Position numbers and translations under genes: made by a program. From NCBI RefSeq assembly GCF_003217575.1, contig NZ_QJTC01000003.1, positions 186,001 to 250,000 on the forward strand: 64,000 bases of DNA, read 5' to 3'. The notes under the pieces are model-generated. The model ran no database searches, had not been told where the DNA came from, and saw only the letters and a program-made list of their open reading frames with translations. This DNA is from Xylophilus ampelinus. GTDB lineage: Bacteria; Pseudomonadota; Gammaproteobacteria; Burkholderiales; Burkholderiaceae_C. Position 1 is the first letter of the stretch; each line of letters begins with the position of its first letter. Positions 1 through 10,174 of this stretch are shown in pieces.

Positions 1-1587
1 GTCGCGCAGGTCGTGGCCCAGGATCGCCAGCAGCTGGTTGCGGGCGCGGTGGAGCTCGGCCACCCGGGCCGCATTGGCGCGCATCAGCTCGTCGAGCAGC
101 TGGCGGCCGATCTCGAGCGTCGTGGCGTCCCATTCGACCGCCCGGCCGCGCACCGTCTCGCGCCATATGGCGAAAGAGCCGCGCGGCGTGAGGCGCGAGC
201 CCAGCGGGCCGACGGTGTATTCCTTCTCGGGCTTGCCGCCCCACAGGATGGTTTCGATCTGCTCCTTGCGCACCAGCACCAGCCAGCTATGCGACGCGGC
301 GTCGAATCGCAGCCCCAGCACGCCGCACCAGTAGCCCAGTTCCGACTGCAACTGCGGCGGGAACTGCGCCAGCGCGCTCAGGTTGACCATGTGGCCCGAC
401 GCGTCGGTATCCGTGTCGTTGAGCCAGCGGACCAGCGCGCGGGCCGCCTCGACCGGCATGTCGCCCTCGACCGACAGCTTGCTGCCGTCGGCGACGATCA
501 GCGCGTGGGCGCCGAAGATGTCCATCAGCGGCTGGCCCAGCGCGACGAAGGCCGCGGTGGGATCGTCGGCGTGCAACGCGCTTTCCATCACGCTGGCGCG
601 GATCGTGGCGGCCGATGCCATGCGGGCCGCATGGTCGCGGGCGGTGACGGTCTGCACGTTGGCGGCCAGGATCTGCGCCACCACGTCGCAGGCCATACGT
701 ACCGAATAGGGCATCTGGCGCGGCGCCATGTGGTGGCAGGCGATCATGCCCCACAGCTCGCCGTGCACGACGATCGAGACGCTCATCGACGCGCCCACGC
801 CCATGTTGGTCAGATACTCGATATGGATCGGCGAGACCGCCCGCAGCACCGCGTGGCTCATGTCCAGCGGGGTGTCGGCCGACTCCGTAGTCGCCAGCAC
901 GTCGACCGGCGCCGCGCCGATGTCGGCGATCAGGCGCAGCGTGTTCTCGACGTAGAGGCGCCGCGCCTGCGCCGGGATGTCGCTGGCCGGATAGCGACGG
1001 CCGAGGAAGGGGTCGAGCGATGCATCGCAGTTCTCTGCGACCACCTCGCCACTGCCGTCGGGGCGGAAGCGGTAGGCCATGACGCGGTCGAAGCCGGTCA
1101 GCTGGCGGATCTCGTGCGTTGCCGTCGCCAGCAGGCTGTCGAGCGAGCGCTGGCGCTTGAGCCGGTCCATCGCCCGGTGGGCCTTCGACGCGAAGCCGTC
1201 GAGCATGTCGTCCGACTGCTGGCGCAGTTCGTACTCGGCCAGCAACAGCCCCTTGGAGCTGTGCAGGATCAGGTCGAAACTGCGTTCCCCGATCGTCGTC
1301 GGGACCGCCAAAGGCAGCGATTCGCCGTTGGCCAGCGCCGCGAATCCGTCGTCGAAGGCCGTGTGGGTCTCGGCGTCGGCGGCGAAGTGATGGGGCAGCA
1401 GCGCGGTGCCGAGCGCCGGCAGGATCGGGCCGAGCAGGGCGGCGGCATTGGCGCTGGCGTGCACCAGCCGACGTTCCATGTCGAAGGCGAGCATCGCGCC
1501 GTGCGGCTGGATCTGGCCGGGGATGTGGATCGGCTCCCGGTCGCAATTGTCGAGCGTGACCGGTGGGCGGGCGGTGGCCTGGCTCAT
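1..1587 (-). CDS. bphP: Bacteriophytochrome sensor histidine kinase, C-terminus cut by window edge
   Basis: A red/far-red light sensor kinase that binds biliverdin; 529 residues are visible. An N-terminal PAS segment carries a Cys at residue 15 in DNCDREPIHIPGQIQPHG, the usual thioether site for biliverdin in bacterial phytochromes. The GAF domain has the PASDIP motif with Asp at about 203. The PHY tongue has a PRGSF motif at about 465. The last residues, LLAILGHDLRD, are a histidine-kinase H-box with His at about 525, so a dimerisation/ATPase module should follow outside the window. The ATG overlaps the stop of the upstream heme oxygenase by 4 bp (ATGA). This couples chromophore supply to apoprotein synthesis. 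The partner response regulator is not visible. Confidence 0.93.
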   Translation of the reverse strand, partial: MSQATARPPVTLDNCDREPIHIPGQIQPHGAMLAFDMERRLVHASANAAALLGPILPALGTALLPHHFAADAETHTAFDDGFAALANGESLPLAVPTTIGERSFDLILHSSKGLLLAEYELRQQSDDMLDGFASKAHRAMDRLKRQRSLDSLLATATHEIRQLTGFDRVMAYRFRPDGSGEVVAENCDASLDPFLGRRYPASDIPAQARRLYVENTLRLIADIGAAPVDVLATTESADTPLDMSHAVLRAVSPIHIEYLTNMGVGASMSVSIVVHGELWGMIACHHMAPRQMPYSVRMACDVVAQILAANVQTVTARDHAARMASAATIRASVMESALHADDPTAAFVALGQPLMDIFGAHALIVADGSKLSVEGDMPVEAARALVRWLNDTDTDASGHMVNLSALAQFPPQLQSELGYWCGVLGLRFDAASHSWLVLVRKEQIETILWGGKPEKEYTVGPLGSRLTPRGSFAIWRETVRGRAVEWDATTLEIGRQLLDELMRANAARVAELHRARNQLLAILGHDLRD

Positions 1588-2246
1588 GCCAGAACCTCCA
1601 TTCGCTCGAAGCGGCCGACCAGGGCGTCGAAGCCCGCGACCGCGCCGCGCACCGCGGCCGCCGTCTCGGCCGGCGTGCGCACCGCGGCGCGCAGCTCGGC
1701 CATGAAGGTCCTCCAGCGGGCACCGACCGCGGCGTCGCCCTGCAGGTAGCGCAGCGGATGCGGTGCCAGGCGCGCCTGCAACCGGCGGTGCAGCATCGCA
1801 CCGCCGAGCTGGGAGCCTTCCACGACATAGGCCAGGCCCCAGGCATAGGCCAAGGGCTCGGCGGCCGCGCCCGCGCGCAGGGCGTGGGCGGCGGCGGTGT
1901 CATGGAAGGTAGGGGCGAGGGCGGGGGCGTGGGCGTCTTGCAGGTCGGCCTCGGCCCTGGCCAGCCGCCGACCCTGCAGGCCGGGCCATTCGGCGGGCAC
2001 GCCGACGGTGGTCCAGACCGGTGCCAGAGCGCCCAGCCACCAGGTGACGGCCTGGAGATGCCGCACGTAGTCGGGCAACGAGGCATCGGGTGCCGCAAGG
2101 GGCAGGGCGCTGTCGAGCTGCTGGTGGATGCCGTGGGTGGCGGCCCGCAGGGCGGCCACCGGATCTGCCGCAGCGGCGACGCTATCGGATGGAGTCACAA
2201 AAGCGCTCGACAGGGTTGGCAAACGGGACAACGCATGGCCGCCCAT
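1584..2246 (-). CDS. bphO: Heme oxygenase of the phytochrome operon
   Basis: A 220-residue bacterial heme oxygenase that would open heme to biliverdin, the chromophore of the phytochrome encoded directly downstream. The N-terminal helix LRAATHGIHQQLD contains the likely proximal heme ligand His41. The segment YVVEGSQLGGAMLHRRL at about 120-136 matches the conserved distal-helix region of the BphO/HmuO family. Its TGA overlaps the bphP ATG. An internal GTG (VTPSDS, residue 17) is an alternative start that would give the more usual length of about 204 residues, and the ribosome site in front of the ATG is weak. Function is secure from motifs and context; the start is not. Confidence 0.88.
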   Translation of the reverse strand: MGGHALSRLPTLSSAFVTPSDSVAAAADPVAALRAATHGIHQQLDSALPLAAPDASLPDYVRHLQAVTWWLGALAPVWTTVGVPAEWPGLQGRRLARAEADLQDAHAPALAPTFHDTAAAHALRAGAAAEPLAYAWGLAYVVEGSQLGGAMLHRRLQARLAPHPLRYLQGDAAVGARWRTFMAELRAAVRTPAETAAAVRGAVAGFDALVGRFERMEVLA

Positions 2247-2339
2247 TTTACCAGCGGGGCTTCCGATGCGGGCACGGCGTGGCCTAAGTGTAACAAAACT
2301 ATGCGCCGTGTGTCGAATTTCCGATGCGGCGTCTTTAGC

Positions 2340-3185
2340 TCACTGGCGTGCCGTCCGGACGTTGGCCGGCAGCGCCTGCGGATGGCTGGTGCGCAGCGGA
2401 TTGATGTCGAGGCCGCCTCGGCGGGTGTAGCGCGCGTAGACGGAGAGCCGGTGCGGGCGACAGCGGGTCCAGATGTCCATGAAGATGCGCTCGACGCACT
2501 GCTCGTGGAATTCGTTGTGGTTGCGAAAGCTCACCAGATACTGGAGCAGCCCCGCCTGGTCGATCGGCGCGCCGCTGTAGCGGATCTGCACGCTGCCCCA
2601 ATCGGGCTGGCCGGTGACAAGGCAGTTGCTCTTGAGCAGATTGCTCACCAGCACCTCGCTCACCTCGGGCTCGTCCGCCGCCACGGTGAGCAGTTCGGGC
2701 GCAGGGGTGTAGCGGGCGCATTCCACGTCCAGCCGGTCGAGGCTCAGGCCGTCCAGCTCGTGGACCGGCTCCCGGTCGAAGGCGTCGGGCAGCAGCAGTT
2801 TCACCCCGACCGAGGACTGGTGCCCGGCCCCGCGCCAGACCGCCTCGCCGATGTCGGCACGCAGCCGGGTGCGCACCGCCTCGGCATCGGCCAGGCGGGT
2901 GTTGTTGAAGCTGTTGAGGTAGAGCTTGAACGACTTGCTCTCGACGATGTTGTGCGTCTCGCAGGGCACGGTGACATGCGCCAGCGCCACCTGGGGTTTG
3001 CCGCGCAGGTTGAGCCAGCTCAGCTCGAAGGCGGTCCAGAGATCGGCGCCGAAGAAGGGCGGCGCGCCGTCGACGCCGATTTCGGCGCGTTTGCCCGCGC
3101 GCGATATCGGGAACAGCAGCGAGGGATCGTACTGGTCGGCATAGGCCGAGGATTGACCGAGCGGGGAGTGTTCCGGGATATTCAT
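2340..3185 (-). CDS. queF: NADPH-dependent 7-cyano-7-deazaguanine (preQ0) reductase
   Basis: Reduces the nitrile of preQ0 to preQ1 in queuosine tRNA-modification synthesis. The 281 residues match the long, two-domain (YqcD-type) QueF of proteobacteria, usually about 280. The catalytic Cys188 lies in [15 protein letters not shown] and the general acid Asp195 follows at the expected spacing. The [12 protein letters not shown] segment is the family's substrate-binding signature. Other que genes are not in the window. The start codon is separated from the upstream dioxygenase only by a 67-bp dispersed repeat. Confidence 0.96.
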   Translation of the reverse strand: MNIPEHSPLGQSSAYADQYDPSLLFPISRAGKRAEIGVDGAPPFFGADLWTAFELSWLNLRGKPQVALAHVTVPCETHNIVESKSFKLYLNSFNNTRLADAEAVRTRLRADIGEAVWRGAGHQSSVGVKLLLPDAFDREPVHELDGLSLDRLDVECARYTPAPELLTVAADEPEVSEVLVSNLLKSNCLVTGQPDWGSVQIRYSGAPIDQAGLLQYLVSFRNHNEFHEQCVERIFMDIWTRCRPHRLSVYARYTRRGGLDINPLRTSHPQALPANVRTARQ

Positions 3186-3252
3186 GCTATCGAATTCATA
3201 GCTGGAAGTCGATGTCCGGCAACGGCTGCGGCTACTATTTTCTGGAAAATCA
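3186..3252 (-). repeat. Dispersed intergenic repeat, family A (copy 1)
   Basis: Begins with the palindrome GCTATCGAATTCATAGCT (plus-strand reading), followed by GGAAGTCGA-type sequence and ending GGCTACTATTTTCTGGAAAA. Related copies occur at 15612, 17763, 33076, 34668, 48732 and 60989. This copy fills the whole gap between the dioxygenase stop codon (3250-3252) and the queF start. Strand of the element is nominal. Confidence 0.75.
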
Positions 3253-4128
3253 GACGAATTCGCGCTCGCGCAACCATTTGGTGGCGATCCACTTCTCGCC
3301 CGCGAGCACCGGCGCGCCGCCGTGCAGCGTGTGGGTCGAGGGATGCGGCCGTCGGTAGCTGAAGAAAACCGCGTTGCCGCGCTTGGGCGCCACTTCCAGT
3401 CCGATGTCGGGAAAAGTGGTGCCGCCGCCGCGCTCGGGTTCGTTGAGGTAGATCACCAGCGTCGCCACCCGCTGCCCGCCCCGGGCGACGATGCCCGGCG
3501 TGCCGGGCTCGTCCGGGTCGAAGTAGTCGTAGTGCGGCTTGTATTCGGCGCCCGGCCGGTAGTGCAGCACCTGCAGGCCCTCGCCGTTCTCCAACGGCCA
3601 GTTGACCAGCCGGGCGATGCGCGCCTCGAGCCGCTGCACCACCTCGGTCTCGCCTCGGCTGAAGAACATGCCGTCGCTGGTGCGGTCGGCGTTGAGCTCC
3701 TCGCCGCCGGTTTTTGTTGCCACGGTGAGGGAGCGCTTCATCCTCGGCTCGGCGTACGCGATCAGCGCGGCGCATTCCTCGTCCGACAGCAGGTTGCCGA
3801 AGACGACGATACGCGGATCGGCCATCGCTTGCAGTACGTGCACCTTGCGGTCGCCGACATCGAGGTAGAGCGGCGAATCGTGCAGCGCGGCGTCGGGCAC
3901 CGGCACGCCGGGGGGCTGGCCGCGGCGCTCGGCCTCGTCTTCCAGGTGGTCGCGCAGCGTGGTCTCCATGGCGTGGACGGCCACCTCTTCCTTCCAACCG
4001 GAATCGACCATCGACCGCACGATCACCGGCGCCGCATAGCCCGCCTGGGCCTGCGCGATGATCCAGGCGCGCAGCTCGGGCGTGGCGTGTTGTTGGGAAG
4101 CGAGGGCGGTGGCGTTGTCGCGCGGCAT
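3250..4128 (-). CDS. 2-oxoglutarate/Fe(II) dioxygenase, prolyl 4-hydroxylase-like
   Basis: A 292-residue non-heme iron oxygenase. The C-terminal P4Hc domain (about 105-292) carries the iron facial triad: His199 and Asp201 in YKPHYDYFD, and His269 in THTLHGG. Lys279 in GEKWIATKW fits the 2-oxoglutarate carboxylate ligand. Residues 1-65 form a helical N-terminal extension. Bacterial homologues hydroxylate prolines in collagen-like proteins or elongation factor Tu; no substrate can be read from this context. No signal peptide is seen, so it is probably cytoplasmic. Confidence 0.88.
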   Translation of the reverse strand: MPRDNATALASQQHATPELRAWIIAQAQAGYAAPVIVRSMVDSGWKEEVAVHAMETTLRDHLEDEAERRGQPPGVPVPDAALHDSPLYLDVGDRKVHVLQAMADPRIVVFGNLLSDEECAALIAYAEPRMKRSLTVATKTGGEELNADRTSDGMFFSRGETEVVQRLEARIARLVNWPLENGEGLQVLHYRPGAEYKPHYDYFDPDEPGTPGIVARGGQRVATLVIYLNEPERGGGTTFPDIGLEVAPKRGNAVFFSYRRPHPSTHTLHGGAPVLAGEKWIATKWLREREFV

Positions 4129-4158
4129 GGCGGTGGTCCTTTCGGAAACGGAGGTTGT

Positions 4159-4935
4159 CTATTCGGCCCGGCGGCGGAACACCAGCCGGTCGGGCTGCGA
4201 GGCGCCGGCGTCGAACCGGTAGCCTTCGGCATCGAAGCCCTCCAGCTGGCGCGGCGTCGCGGCCCGGGTCTTCACCACGTGGCGGGCCATCAGGCCGCGT
4301 GCGCGCTTGGCGTGGAAGCTGACGATCTTGTACTGCCCATTTTTCCAGTCTTCGAATGCGCAGTCGATCACCCGGGCCTTGAGCACCCGCGTGTCGACCG
4401 CGCGGAAATATTCCTGCGAGGCCAGGTTGACCAGTACCGGCGTGCGGTCGGCCTGCAGCCGGGTGTTGAGGTAGTCGGCGATCTGCGAGCCCCAGAAGCG
4501 GTACAGGTCGGCACCGGCCGGATTCTGCAGCCGGGTGCCCATCTCCAGGCGGTAGGGCTGAAGCCGGTCGAGCGGACGCAGCACGCCGTAGAGGCCGCTC
4601 AGGATCGCCAGATGGTCCTGCGCCCAGGCCAGCTCGTCGGCCGACAGGTTGCGGGCGTCGAGCCCACCGTACACGTCGCCGTCGAACGCCCAGACCGCTT
4701 GGCGCGAGTTGGCCGGCGTGGCGCGCGGCGACCACGCCTGGTAGCGCGTCACGTTGAGCGCCGAGAGCGTGTCCGACAGCGACATCAGTTCGGCGATCTG
4801 CTGCGGCGAGCGGGTGCGCAGCAGCGCGATCAGGGCCTTCGACCGGGTGCCGAAGACCGGCTCGGTGGCCGGAAGGTCGGGCGGCACCGGCGTGTCGTAG
4901 TCGAGCGACTTGGCGGGGGAGAGCAGGAGCAGCAT
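4159..4935 (-). CDS. yaaA: Peroxide stress protein YaaA (DUF328)
   Basis: A 258-residue YaaA-family protein, normal for the family. In E. coli YaaA limits free iron and DNA damage during H2O2 stress. The N-terminus MLLLLSPAKSLDY and the segments LSGLYGVLRPLDR and YKIVSFHAKRARG are family hallmarks. The ATG at 4935 is chosen because MLLLLSPAKSLD is the conserved start; the frame stays open upstream but that part has no similarity. It lies between rne and the dioxygenase on the same strand, which does not by itself suggest a shared job. Confidence 0.93.
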   Translation of the reverse strand: MLLLLSPAKSLDYDTPVPPDLPATEPVFGTRSKALIALLRTRSPQQIAELMSLSDTLSALNVTRYQAWSPRATPANSRQAVWAFDGDVYGGLDARNLSADELAWAQDHLAILSGLYGVLRPLDRLQPYRLEMGTRLQNPAGADLYRFWGSQIADYLNTRLQADRTPVLVNLASQEYFRAVDTRVLKARVIDCAFEDWKNGQYKIVSFHAKRARGLMARHVVKTRAATPRQLEGFDAEGYRFDAGASQPDRLVFRRRAE

Positions 4936-5126
4936 GGAGCGGTATCTTGCAAGTGCGGGAGCGGACAGGCGCCGGGAACGCACACCCGGGCGGGCATGCA
5001 TGCGGGGGCATTGTCGGCGCACCCGGCTTCCCGCACATCCAGCCCGCCATCGAAAAGGCCGGGCAACCGAAGGCGCTCGGCGGGGCTCGGCGCCCGTGGT
5101 TCGCGCGCAGTCACGCGGCGTTCGGA

Positions 5127-8100
5127 TCAACCCGCAGGCGGCACGGTGCCCGGCTGCGGCGCGACGGGCTCGACCGGCTCGGCGTCCTCGAACGCGAGCT
5201 TGACGTCGCGCAGATCGCGCTTGGTTTCGACCAGCACCAGGGCAGTGTCCTGCGCCACCACGACCGGCGGACGCTCGCGCGGCACGCGCACCGCCGGCGG
5301 CTCGGCCGCCATCGCGGCCTGGGCGGCGGCGATCTTGGCTGCGTCGGAGCCGACCCACTGCAGGCCGCTGCCCTCGGCCAAACGGGCCAGGTCGTTCACT
5401 GGCAGCACGAAAGGCGCCGGAGCGGTTTTCGGTGCAGGTGCCGCGACGGCCGCAGTTGCCTGCGCTTGCGCTGGCACGGCTACCACCGGTGCAGGTGCCA
5501 CCGGGGCGGGTGCAGCGACCGGTACCGGTGCGGCTGCGACCGGTGCAGGTGCCGGCACGGGGCGCGGCACCGGTGGGGCCACCGGCGCTGCGAGCGGCTC
5601 GGCCGCAGACACGAAGGCCTGCGCTGCGCGTACTGCAGGCGCCACGGCGCTCTCCGTCGGCAGTACGTCCGCACGCAGTGCCGCAGGGGCGTCGCCCGCG
5701 CCACCTTCCACCGGCGGACGGTTGCGCGGCGCACGGGGGGCGCGACGCTGGTCGTCGCTCTGCGGACGGCGCTCCGCCGCTGCCTGTGGCACGTCGGCGG
5801 GCGATGCGGCGCCGGTGCTCAGGGCCGCGACATCGGCCGTGTCTTCTGAGGCGATCGGCGTCGGGTTGCGGAAGGCATCGAAGATGCCGCCCTGCGGCGC
5901 TTCTTCGTGGGCGGCCGCTTCCAGCGGTGCACGGTCGGGCCTGTCGGCGCGCTCGCCTCGCTCTCCGGCGGCACCGCGCTCGCCACTGCGTTCGCGGCGG
6001 TCGCGGCCGTAGCGGTCGCGCGAACGGCGCTCGCGGCGCTCGTCGCTCTCGGCGGCCGGCGCGCCCGCTTCGCCCGAGGCCTGCTGCACCGCGGCTTCGG
6101 TCATCGCGGCAGCCTCGCCCGGCGGCAGGACGCGGTCGTGGTGGCGGGGCAAGCCGGCGGCTTCGGACGCACCGCCCGCGGTCCCGGCTTCGCCGGTGAT
6201 GCCGTCGGTGGATTCACCACGCGGGCGGCGATCGCCCCGCTCGCGGCGGCCGCCTTCCGGACGGTCGCCCCGGTCGTTGCGCTCGCTGCGCTGACGGCGC
6301 GGTGCACGTTCGGCACGGGACTCGTCGCCCGGCAGTGCCGGGTCGCCTGGCAGGGCCGCGACCTCGGTCACCGTATCGACGGAGCCGGGTGAGCGCTCGC
6401 CGTTGCGCATGTCGCGCGACTCGCGGCCCCGGCCTTCGCCGCCACGTTCGCCACGTTCCGGACGGTCGCCCCGGCCCCGGCCTTCCCGTGGTGGGCGGCC
6501 GCCTTCGGGGCGATCGCCCCGATCGGCCGGCGGTGCGCCGTTGGCGGCGGCAGTACCGGCGGCAGGGGCTGCGCGCTCGCCACCCCGGTCGCCGCGTTCG
6601 CCTCGGCGGCCGCCGCGGCCGTCGGCGCGGCCCTCGCCACCACGGCCTTCACCGCCGCGGCCTTCCGGCCGGCCGTCGCGGCGGCCGTCACGGCCTGTAC
6701 CGCGGCCTTCGCCGCCGCGTCCGTTGCGGCGCTGTTCGTCGCCCGCGGCCGGTGCCGGGGCGGGCGCCGGCGCCGGTGCCGGTGCCGGTGCCGGTGCCGG
6801 TGGGGTCGCATAACCGAAGAGGCTCTTGAGCCAAGCCAGAAAGCCCATCTCGACCGGTGGCGGCGGCGGTGGTGGTGCGGCCGGCGGGGGAGGGGGCGGC
6901 AGCGGGGCCTGAGTCTGCTGCGGCGCGGGCGCTGCGGGGCGGGGCACGGCCTGCGGCGCGGGTGCGTCGGGCAGCACGCCCTTGATCACCGGCGTCTGCT
7001 TGTTGGTGGGTTCCTGCGAGCGGCGGGTGACTGTGGTGGGGTCTTCCATCTCTTCGGCCAGCTTGTAGCTCGGCTCGATGCCGTCGAGGCGCGGGTCGTC
7101 GTGCTTCAGGCGCTCGAGCTTGTAGTGCGGCGTCTCGAGCGACTTGTTGGGCACCATCAGCACGGTGACGCGCTGCTTGAGTTCGATCTTGGCGATCTCC
7201 GGGCGCTTTTCGTTCAGCAGGAACGAGGCGACCTCGACCGGCACCTGCACGTGCACCGCCGAGGTGTTGTCCTTCATCGACTCCTCCTGGATGATCCGGA
7301 GGATCTGCAGGGCGGAGCTTTCGGTGTCGCGGATGTGGCCGGAACCGCCGCAGCGCGGGCAGTTGATGTGCGCGCCTTCGGAGAGCGCCGGCTTCAGGCG
7401 CTGGCGGCTCATCTCCATCAGGCCGAACTTGCTGATCGTGCCGAACTGCACTCGGGCGCGGTCCTGGCGCAGCGCGTCGCGCAGGCGGTTCTCGACCTCG
7501 CGGCGGTTCTTCGACTCTTCCATGTCGATGAAGTCGATGACGATCAGGCCGCCGAGGTCGCGCAGGCGCATCTGGCGCGCGACTTCGTCGGCGGCTTCCA
7601 GGTTGGTGCGGGTGGCGGTTTCCTCGATGTCGCCGCCCTTGATGGCGCGGGCCGAGTTGACGTCGACGCTCACCAGCGCCTCGGTGTGGTCGATCACCAC
7701 GGCGCCGCCGGACGGCAGCGTCACGGTGCGGGCGTAGGCCGATTCGATCTGGTGCTCGATCTGGAAACGGGAGAACAGCGGCGCGTCGTCGCGGTAGCGC
7801 TTCACCCGGCCGGCATGCTCGGGCATGACGTGCGCCATGAACTGGTGCGCCTGCTCGTAGATGTCGTCGGTGTCGATCAGGATGTCGCCGATGTCGTGGT
7901 TGAAGTAGTCACGGATCGCGCGGATGACGAGGCTCGATTCCTGGTAGATCAGGAAGGCGCCCTTGCCGCCCTTGGCCGCGCCGTCGATGGCGGTCCAGAG
8001 CTTGAGCAGGTAGTTCAGGTCCCATTGCAGTTCGGGCGCCGAGCGGCCGATGCCGGCGGTGCGGGCGATGATCGACATGCCCTTCGGGTACTCGAGCTGG

Positions 8101-8564
8101 TCCATCGCCTCCTTGAGCTCGGCCCGGTCCTCGCCTTCGATGCGGCGCGACACGCCGCCGCCGCGCGGGTTGTTGGGCATCAGCACCACGTAGCGGCCGG
8201 CGAGCGACACGAAGGTGGTCAGCGCCGCGCCCTTGTTGCCGCGCTCTTCCTTCTCGACCTGGACCAGCAGTTCCTGGCCTTCGCGGATCACGTCGTTGAT
8301 GCGGGCCTGGCTGACGGACACGCCTTCGGCGAAGTACTGGCGGGAGATTTCCTTGAAGGGCAGGAAGCCGTGGCGGTCCTCGCCGTAGTCGACGAAGCAG
8401 GCTTCCAGTGAGGGCTCCACCCGGGTCACGACCGCCTTGTAGATGTTGCCCTTGCGCTGTTCGCGCCCCTCGATCTCGATTTCGTAGTCGAGGAGCTTTT
8501 GTCCGTCGACGATGGCCAGGCGGCGTTCTTCGGCCTGCGTGGCGTTGATCAGCATCCGCTTCAT
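5127..8564 (-). CDS. rne: Ribonuclease E
   Basis: The 1145-residue endoribonuclease and degradosome scaffold for mRNA decay and rRNA/tRNA processing. The catalytic half (about 1-520) has an S1 RNA-binding domain near the N-terminus, the Mg-binding region with [10 protein letters not shown] and [10 protein letters not shown], and the Zn-link cysteines in CPRCGGSGH at about 400. The C-terminal half is disordered: a Pro/Ala tract of about 11 PA repeats at 6752-6800, long RGG/RGD-rich stretches, and an Ala/Val/Pro-rich tail. ATG 8564 is preferred over an upstream in-frame codon because AAAGGAAC sits just before it and [10 protein letters not shown] is the conserved start. It is divergent from rluC. 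Confidence 0.97.
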   Translation of the reverse strand: MKRMLINATQAEERRLAIVDGQKLLDYEIEIEGREQRKGNIYKAVVTRVEPSLEACFVDYGEDRHGFLPFKEISRQYFAEGVSVSQARINDVIREGQELLVQVEKEERGNKGAALTTFVSLAGRYVVLMPNNPRGGGVSRRIEGEDRAELKEAMDQLEYPKGMSIIARTAGIGRSAPELQWDLNYLLKLWTAIDGAAKGGKGAFLIYQESSLVIRAIRDYFNHDIGDILIDTDDIYEQAHQFMAHVMPEHAGRVKRYRDDAPLFSRFQIEHQIESAYARTVTLPSGGAVVIDHTEALVSVDVNSARAIKGGDIEETATRTNLEAADEVARQMRLRDLGGLIVIDFIDMEESKNRREVENRLRDALRQDRARVQFGTISKFGLMEMSRQRLKPALSEGAHINCPRCGGSGHIRDTESSALQILRIIQEESMKDNTSAVHVQVPVEVASFLLNEKRPEIAKIELKQRVTVLMVPNKSLETPHYKLERLKHDDPRLDGIEPSYKLAEEMEDPTTVTRRSQEPTNKQTPVIKGVLPDAPAPQAVPRPAAPAPQQTQAPLPPPPPPAAPPPPPPPVEMGFLAWLKSLFGYATPPAPAPAPAPAPAPAPAPAAGDEQRRNGRGGEGRGTGRDGRRDGRPEGRGGEGRGGEGRADGRGGRRGERGDRGGERAAPAAGTAAANGAPPADRGDRPEGGRPPREGRGRGDRPERGERGGEGRGRESRDMRNGERSPGSVDTVTEVAALPGDPALPGDESRAERAPRRQRSERNDRGDRPEGGRRERGDRRPRGESTDGITGEAGTAGGASEAAGLPRHHDRVLPPGEAAAMTEAAVQQASGEAGAPAAESDERRERRSRDRYGRDRRERSGERGAAGERGERADRPDRAPLEAAAHEEAPQGGIFDAFRNPTPIASEDTADVAALSTGAASPADVPQAAAERRPQSDDQRRAPRAPRNRPPVEGGAGDAPAALRADVLPTESAVAPAVRAAQAFVSAAEPLAAPVAPPVPRPVPAPAPVAAAPVPVAAPAPVAPAPVVAVPAQAQATAAVAAPAPKTAPAPFVLPVNDLARLAEGSGLQWVGSDAAKIAAAQAAMAAEPPAVRVPRERPPVVVAQDTALVLVETKRDLRDVKLAFEDAEPVEPVAPQPGTVPPAG

Positions 8565-9092
8565 GATGCGTTCCTTTGAATTCAAACTTCGTACCGGCCC
8601 GGATGGGGCCCACGATGCCTGAACTGACGCTTCGAAACGAAGGGAATTGCCGGGAAAGCCGCGGCTGCGGACGCCTTAGCGCTGCAGCAGGGGCGGGGGC
8701 GCGTGGACGGGGGCGAGGAACGGCTGCAGAGAGGGTTGCGCAGCCGGGCGGGCCGCACGGGCCCGCGGGGGAGGCACCGGCGCCCGGAGCACACCGACGG
8801 GCGGGGGCAGAAGCCACCGCCAGAGGGCAGTTACCAGGAGTGTCGGCACGTCTGAAGTCTCGCTTTGATCCGCCGGCCGGCCAGCGCTCAAAGGAGCGCG
8901 GGGCCGGCCGGATGGGTGATTCCAATTCTGTTTTTCGAAGTGCCGGTTCGGCCGAAGGTGCTGCGAGCCGCCGCGGGCAGCGGGCCCGCAACTTGCGCGA
9001 AAAGCCTTCGGTGGCATCGGCCTGCTGGCGCCGCGGGAGTGGTGTGTGGACTAAAATCCATCAAAATCAAACACTTACACAGCGTCGCGCCA
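8565..9092. promoter_or_regulatory. 528-bp rne-rluC divergent intergenic region
   Basis: No gene is seen. In E. coli the rne leader is long and mediates autoregulation by RNase E, so the length here is in keeping, but no conserved hairpin was recognised by eye. AT-rich patches at about 8920-8945 and 9047-9080 are the likely promoter sites. TAAAAT at 9053-9058 is a plausible -10 for rluC; no clear -35 was found. Confidence 0.4.
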
Positions 9093-10100
9093 GTGAAACA
9101 CATTATAGGGGCCAAAGTCGCCGCCGGGGCTCCCGCCGTGCGCCGAGTGACGGTGGACGAGGGCTCCGAAGGCCAGCGGCTCGACAACTTCCTTATCCGA
9201 GAACTGAAGGGCGTTCCCAAGACCCATGTCTACCGGATCATCCGCAACGGCGAGGTGCGGGTGAACAGGGGCCGCGCCGCCGCCGATACCCGCGTGGCGG
9301 TGGGCGACGTGGTGCGGCTGCCGCCGGTCCGCACCTCGGACGCCGCACAAGCCAAGGCCGCCCGGCCCGCGCCGGCCCGCGCGTTCCCGGTGCTGTTCGA
9401 GGACGACCATCTGCTCGCGATCGACAAGCCCGCCGGCGTGGCGGTGCACGGCGGCAGCGGCGTGAGCTTCGGCGTGATCGAGCAGCTGCGCCAGGCGCGG
9501 CCCGAGGCCCGCTTCCTGGAACTGGTGCACCGGCTCGATCGCGAGACCTCGGGCATCCTGCTGGTGGCCAAGCGCCGCTCGGCCCTGACCCGGCTGCAGG
9601 ACCAGTTCCGCGAGCGGGAAACCGGCAAGACCTACCTGGCCCTGGCGATCGGCACCTGGCCGGCTCGGCTCAAGGTGCTCGACCAGCCGCTGCACAAGTA
9701 CCTGCAGGCCGACGGCGAGCGGCGGGTGCGGATCACCACCCCGGAAGACCCTGACGGCATGCGCTCGATCACCCTGGTCAGGGTGCGACATGCGTCGGCC
9801 GCGCGGGCCGAGGCGGGGCTGCCCGCCTTCTCGCTGCTGGAGGTGACGATCAAGACCGGCCGCACCCACCAGATCCGGGTGCACCTGGCCGGACAGGGCC
9901 ACGCGATCGCGGGCGACGACAAGTACGGCGATTTCGCCTTGAACAAGCGGCTGGCGGCGCAGGGTCTGGGCCGGATGTTCCTGCACGCCTGGCGCCTGCA
10001 GTTCAGCCATCCGGCGACGGACGAGCGGATCGCGCTCGTCGCCGAACTGCCGCCCGAGCTGCGCCCCTGGTCCGGTACGGCCGACGCCGCCGAGGCCTGA
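9093..10100 (+). CDS. rluC: 23S rRNA pseudouridine synthase RluC
   Basis: A 335-residue RluA-family pseudouridine synthase. RluC converts U955, U2504 and U2580 (E. coli numbering) of 23S rRNA. An N-terminal S4 domain (about 20-75, GQRLDNFLIRELKGVPKTHVYR) is followed by the catalytic domain with LVHRLDRETSGILL, holding the catalytic Asp, and by KTGRTHQIRVH. The GTG at 9093 (VKHIIGAK) is chosen because it starts just ahead of the conserved region and follows an AT-rich promoter-like stretch. The rne/rluC head-to-head arrangement is conserved in many proteobacteria, which supports RluC rather than RluD. Confidence 0.92.
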   Translation: MKHIIGAKVAAGAPAVRRVTVDEGSEGQRLDNFLIRELKGVPKTHVYRIIRNGEVRVNRGRAAADTRVAVGDVVRLPPVRTSDAAQAKAARPAPARAFPVLFEDDHLLAIDKPAGVAVHGGSGVSFGVIEQLRQARPEARFLELVHRLDRETSGILLVAKRRSALTRLQDQFRERETGKTYLALAIGTWPARLKVLDQPLHKYLQADGERRVRITTPEDPDGMRSITLVRVRHASAARAEAGLPAFSLLEVTIKTGRTHQIRVHLAGQGHAIAGDDKYGDFALNKRLAAQGLGRMFLHAWRLQFSHPATDERIALVAELPPELRPWSGTADAAEA

Positions 10101-10174
10101 ACGTGCGCCCGCACCTGCAGAATCCGCCGGGGAGCCGCCGCTCTCCGCCTTTCACCCCACAGCCGGACCCTCCG

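Noticed and set aside
287-2098. A 603-codon open frame on the minus strand across bphP and bphO
   Set aside because: It is Arg/Pro-rich shadow sequence; the true proteins, with full family motifs, lie in another frame.
5362-6012. Long plus-strand open frame opposite rne
   Set aside because: High-GC antisense shadow of a low-complexity coding region.
6752-6800. Tandem CCGGTG repeat as a possible microsatellite or phase-variable tract
   Set aside because: It is the in-frame Pro-Ala linker of RNase E; 6-bp units cannot shift the frame.
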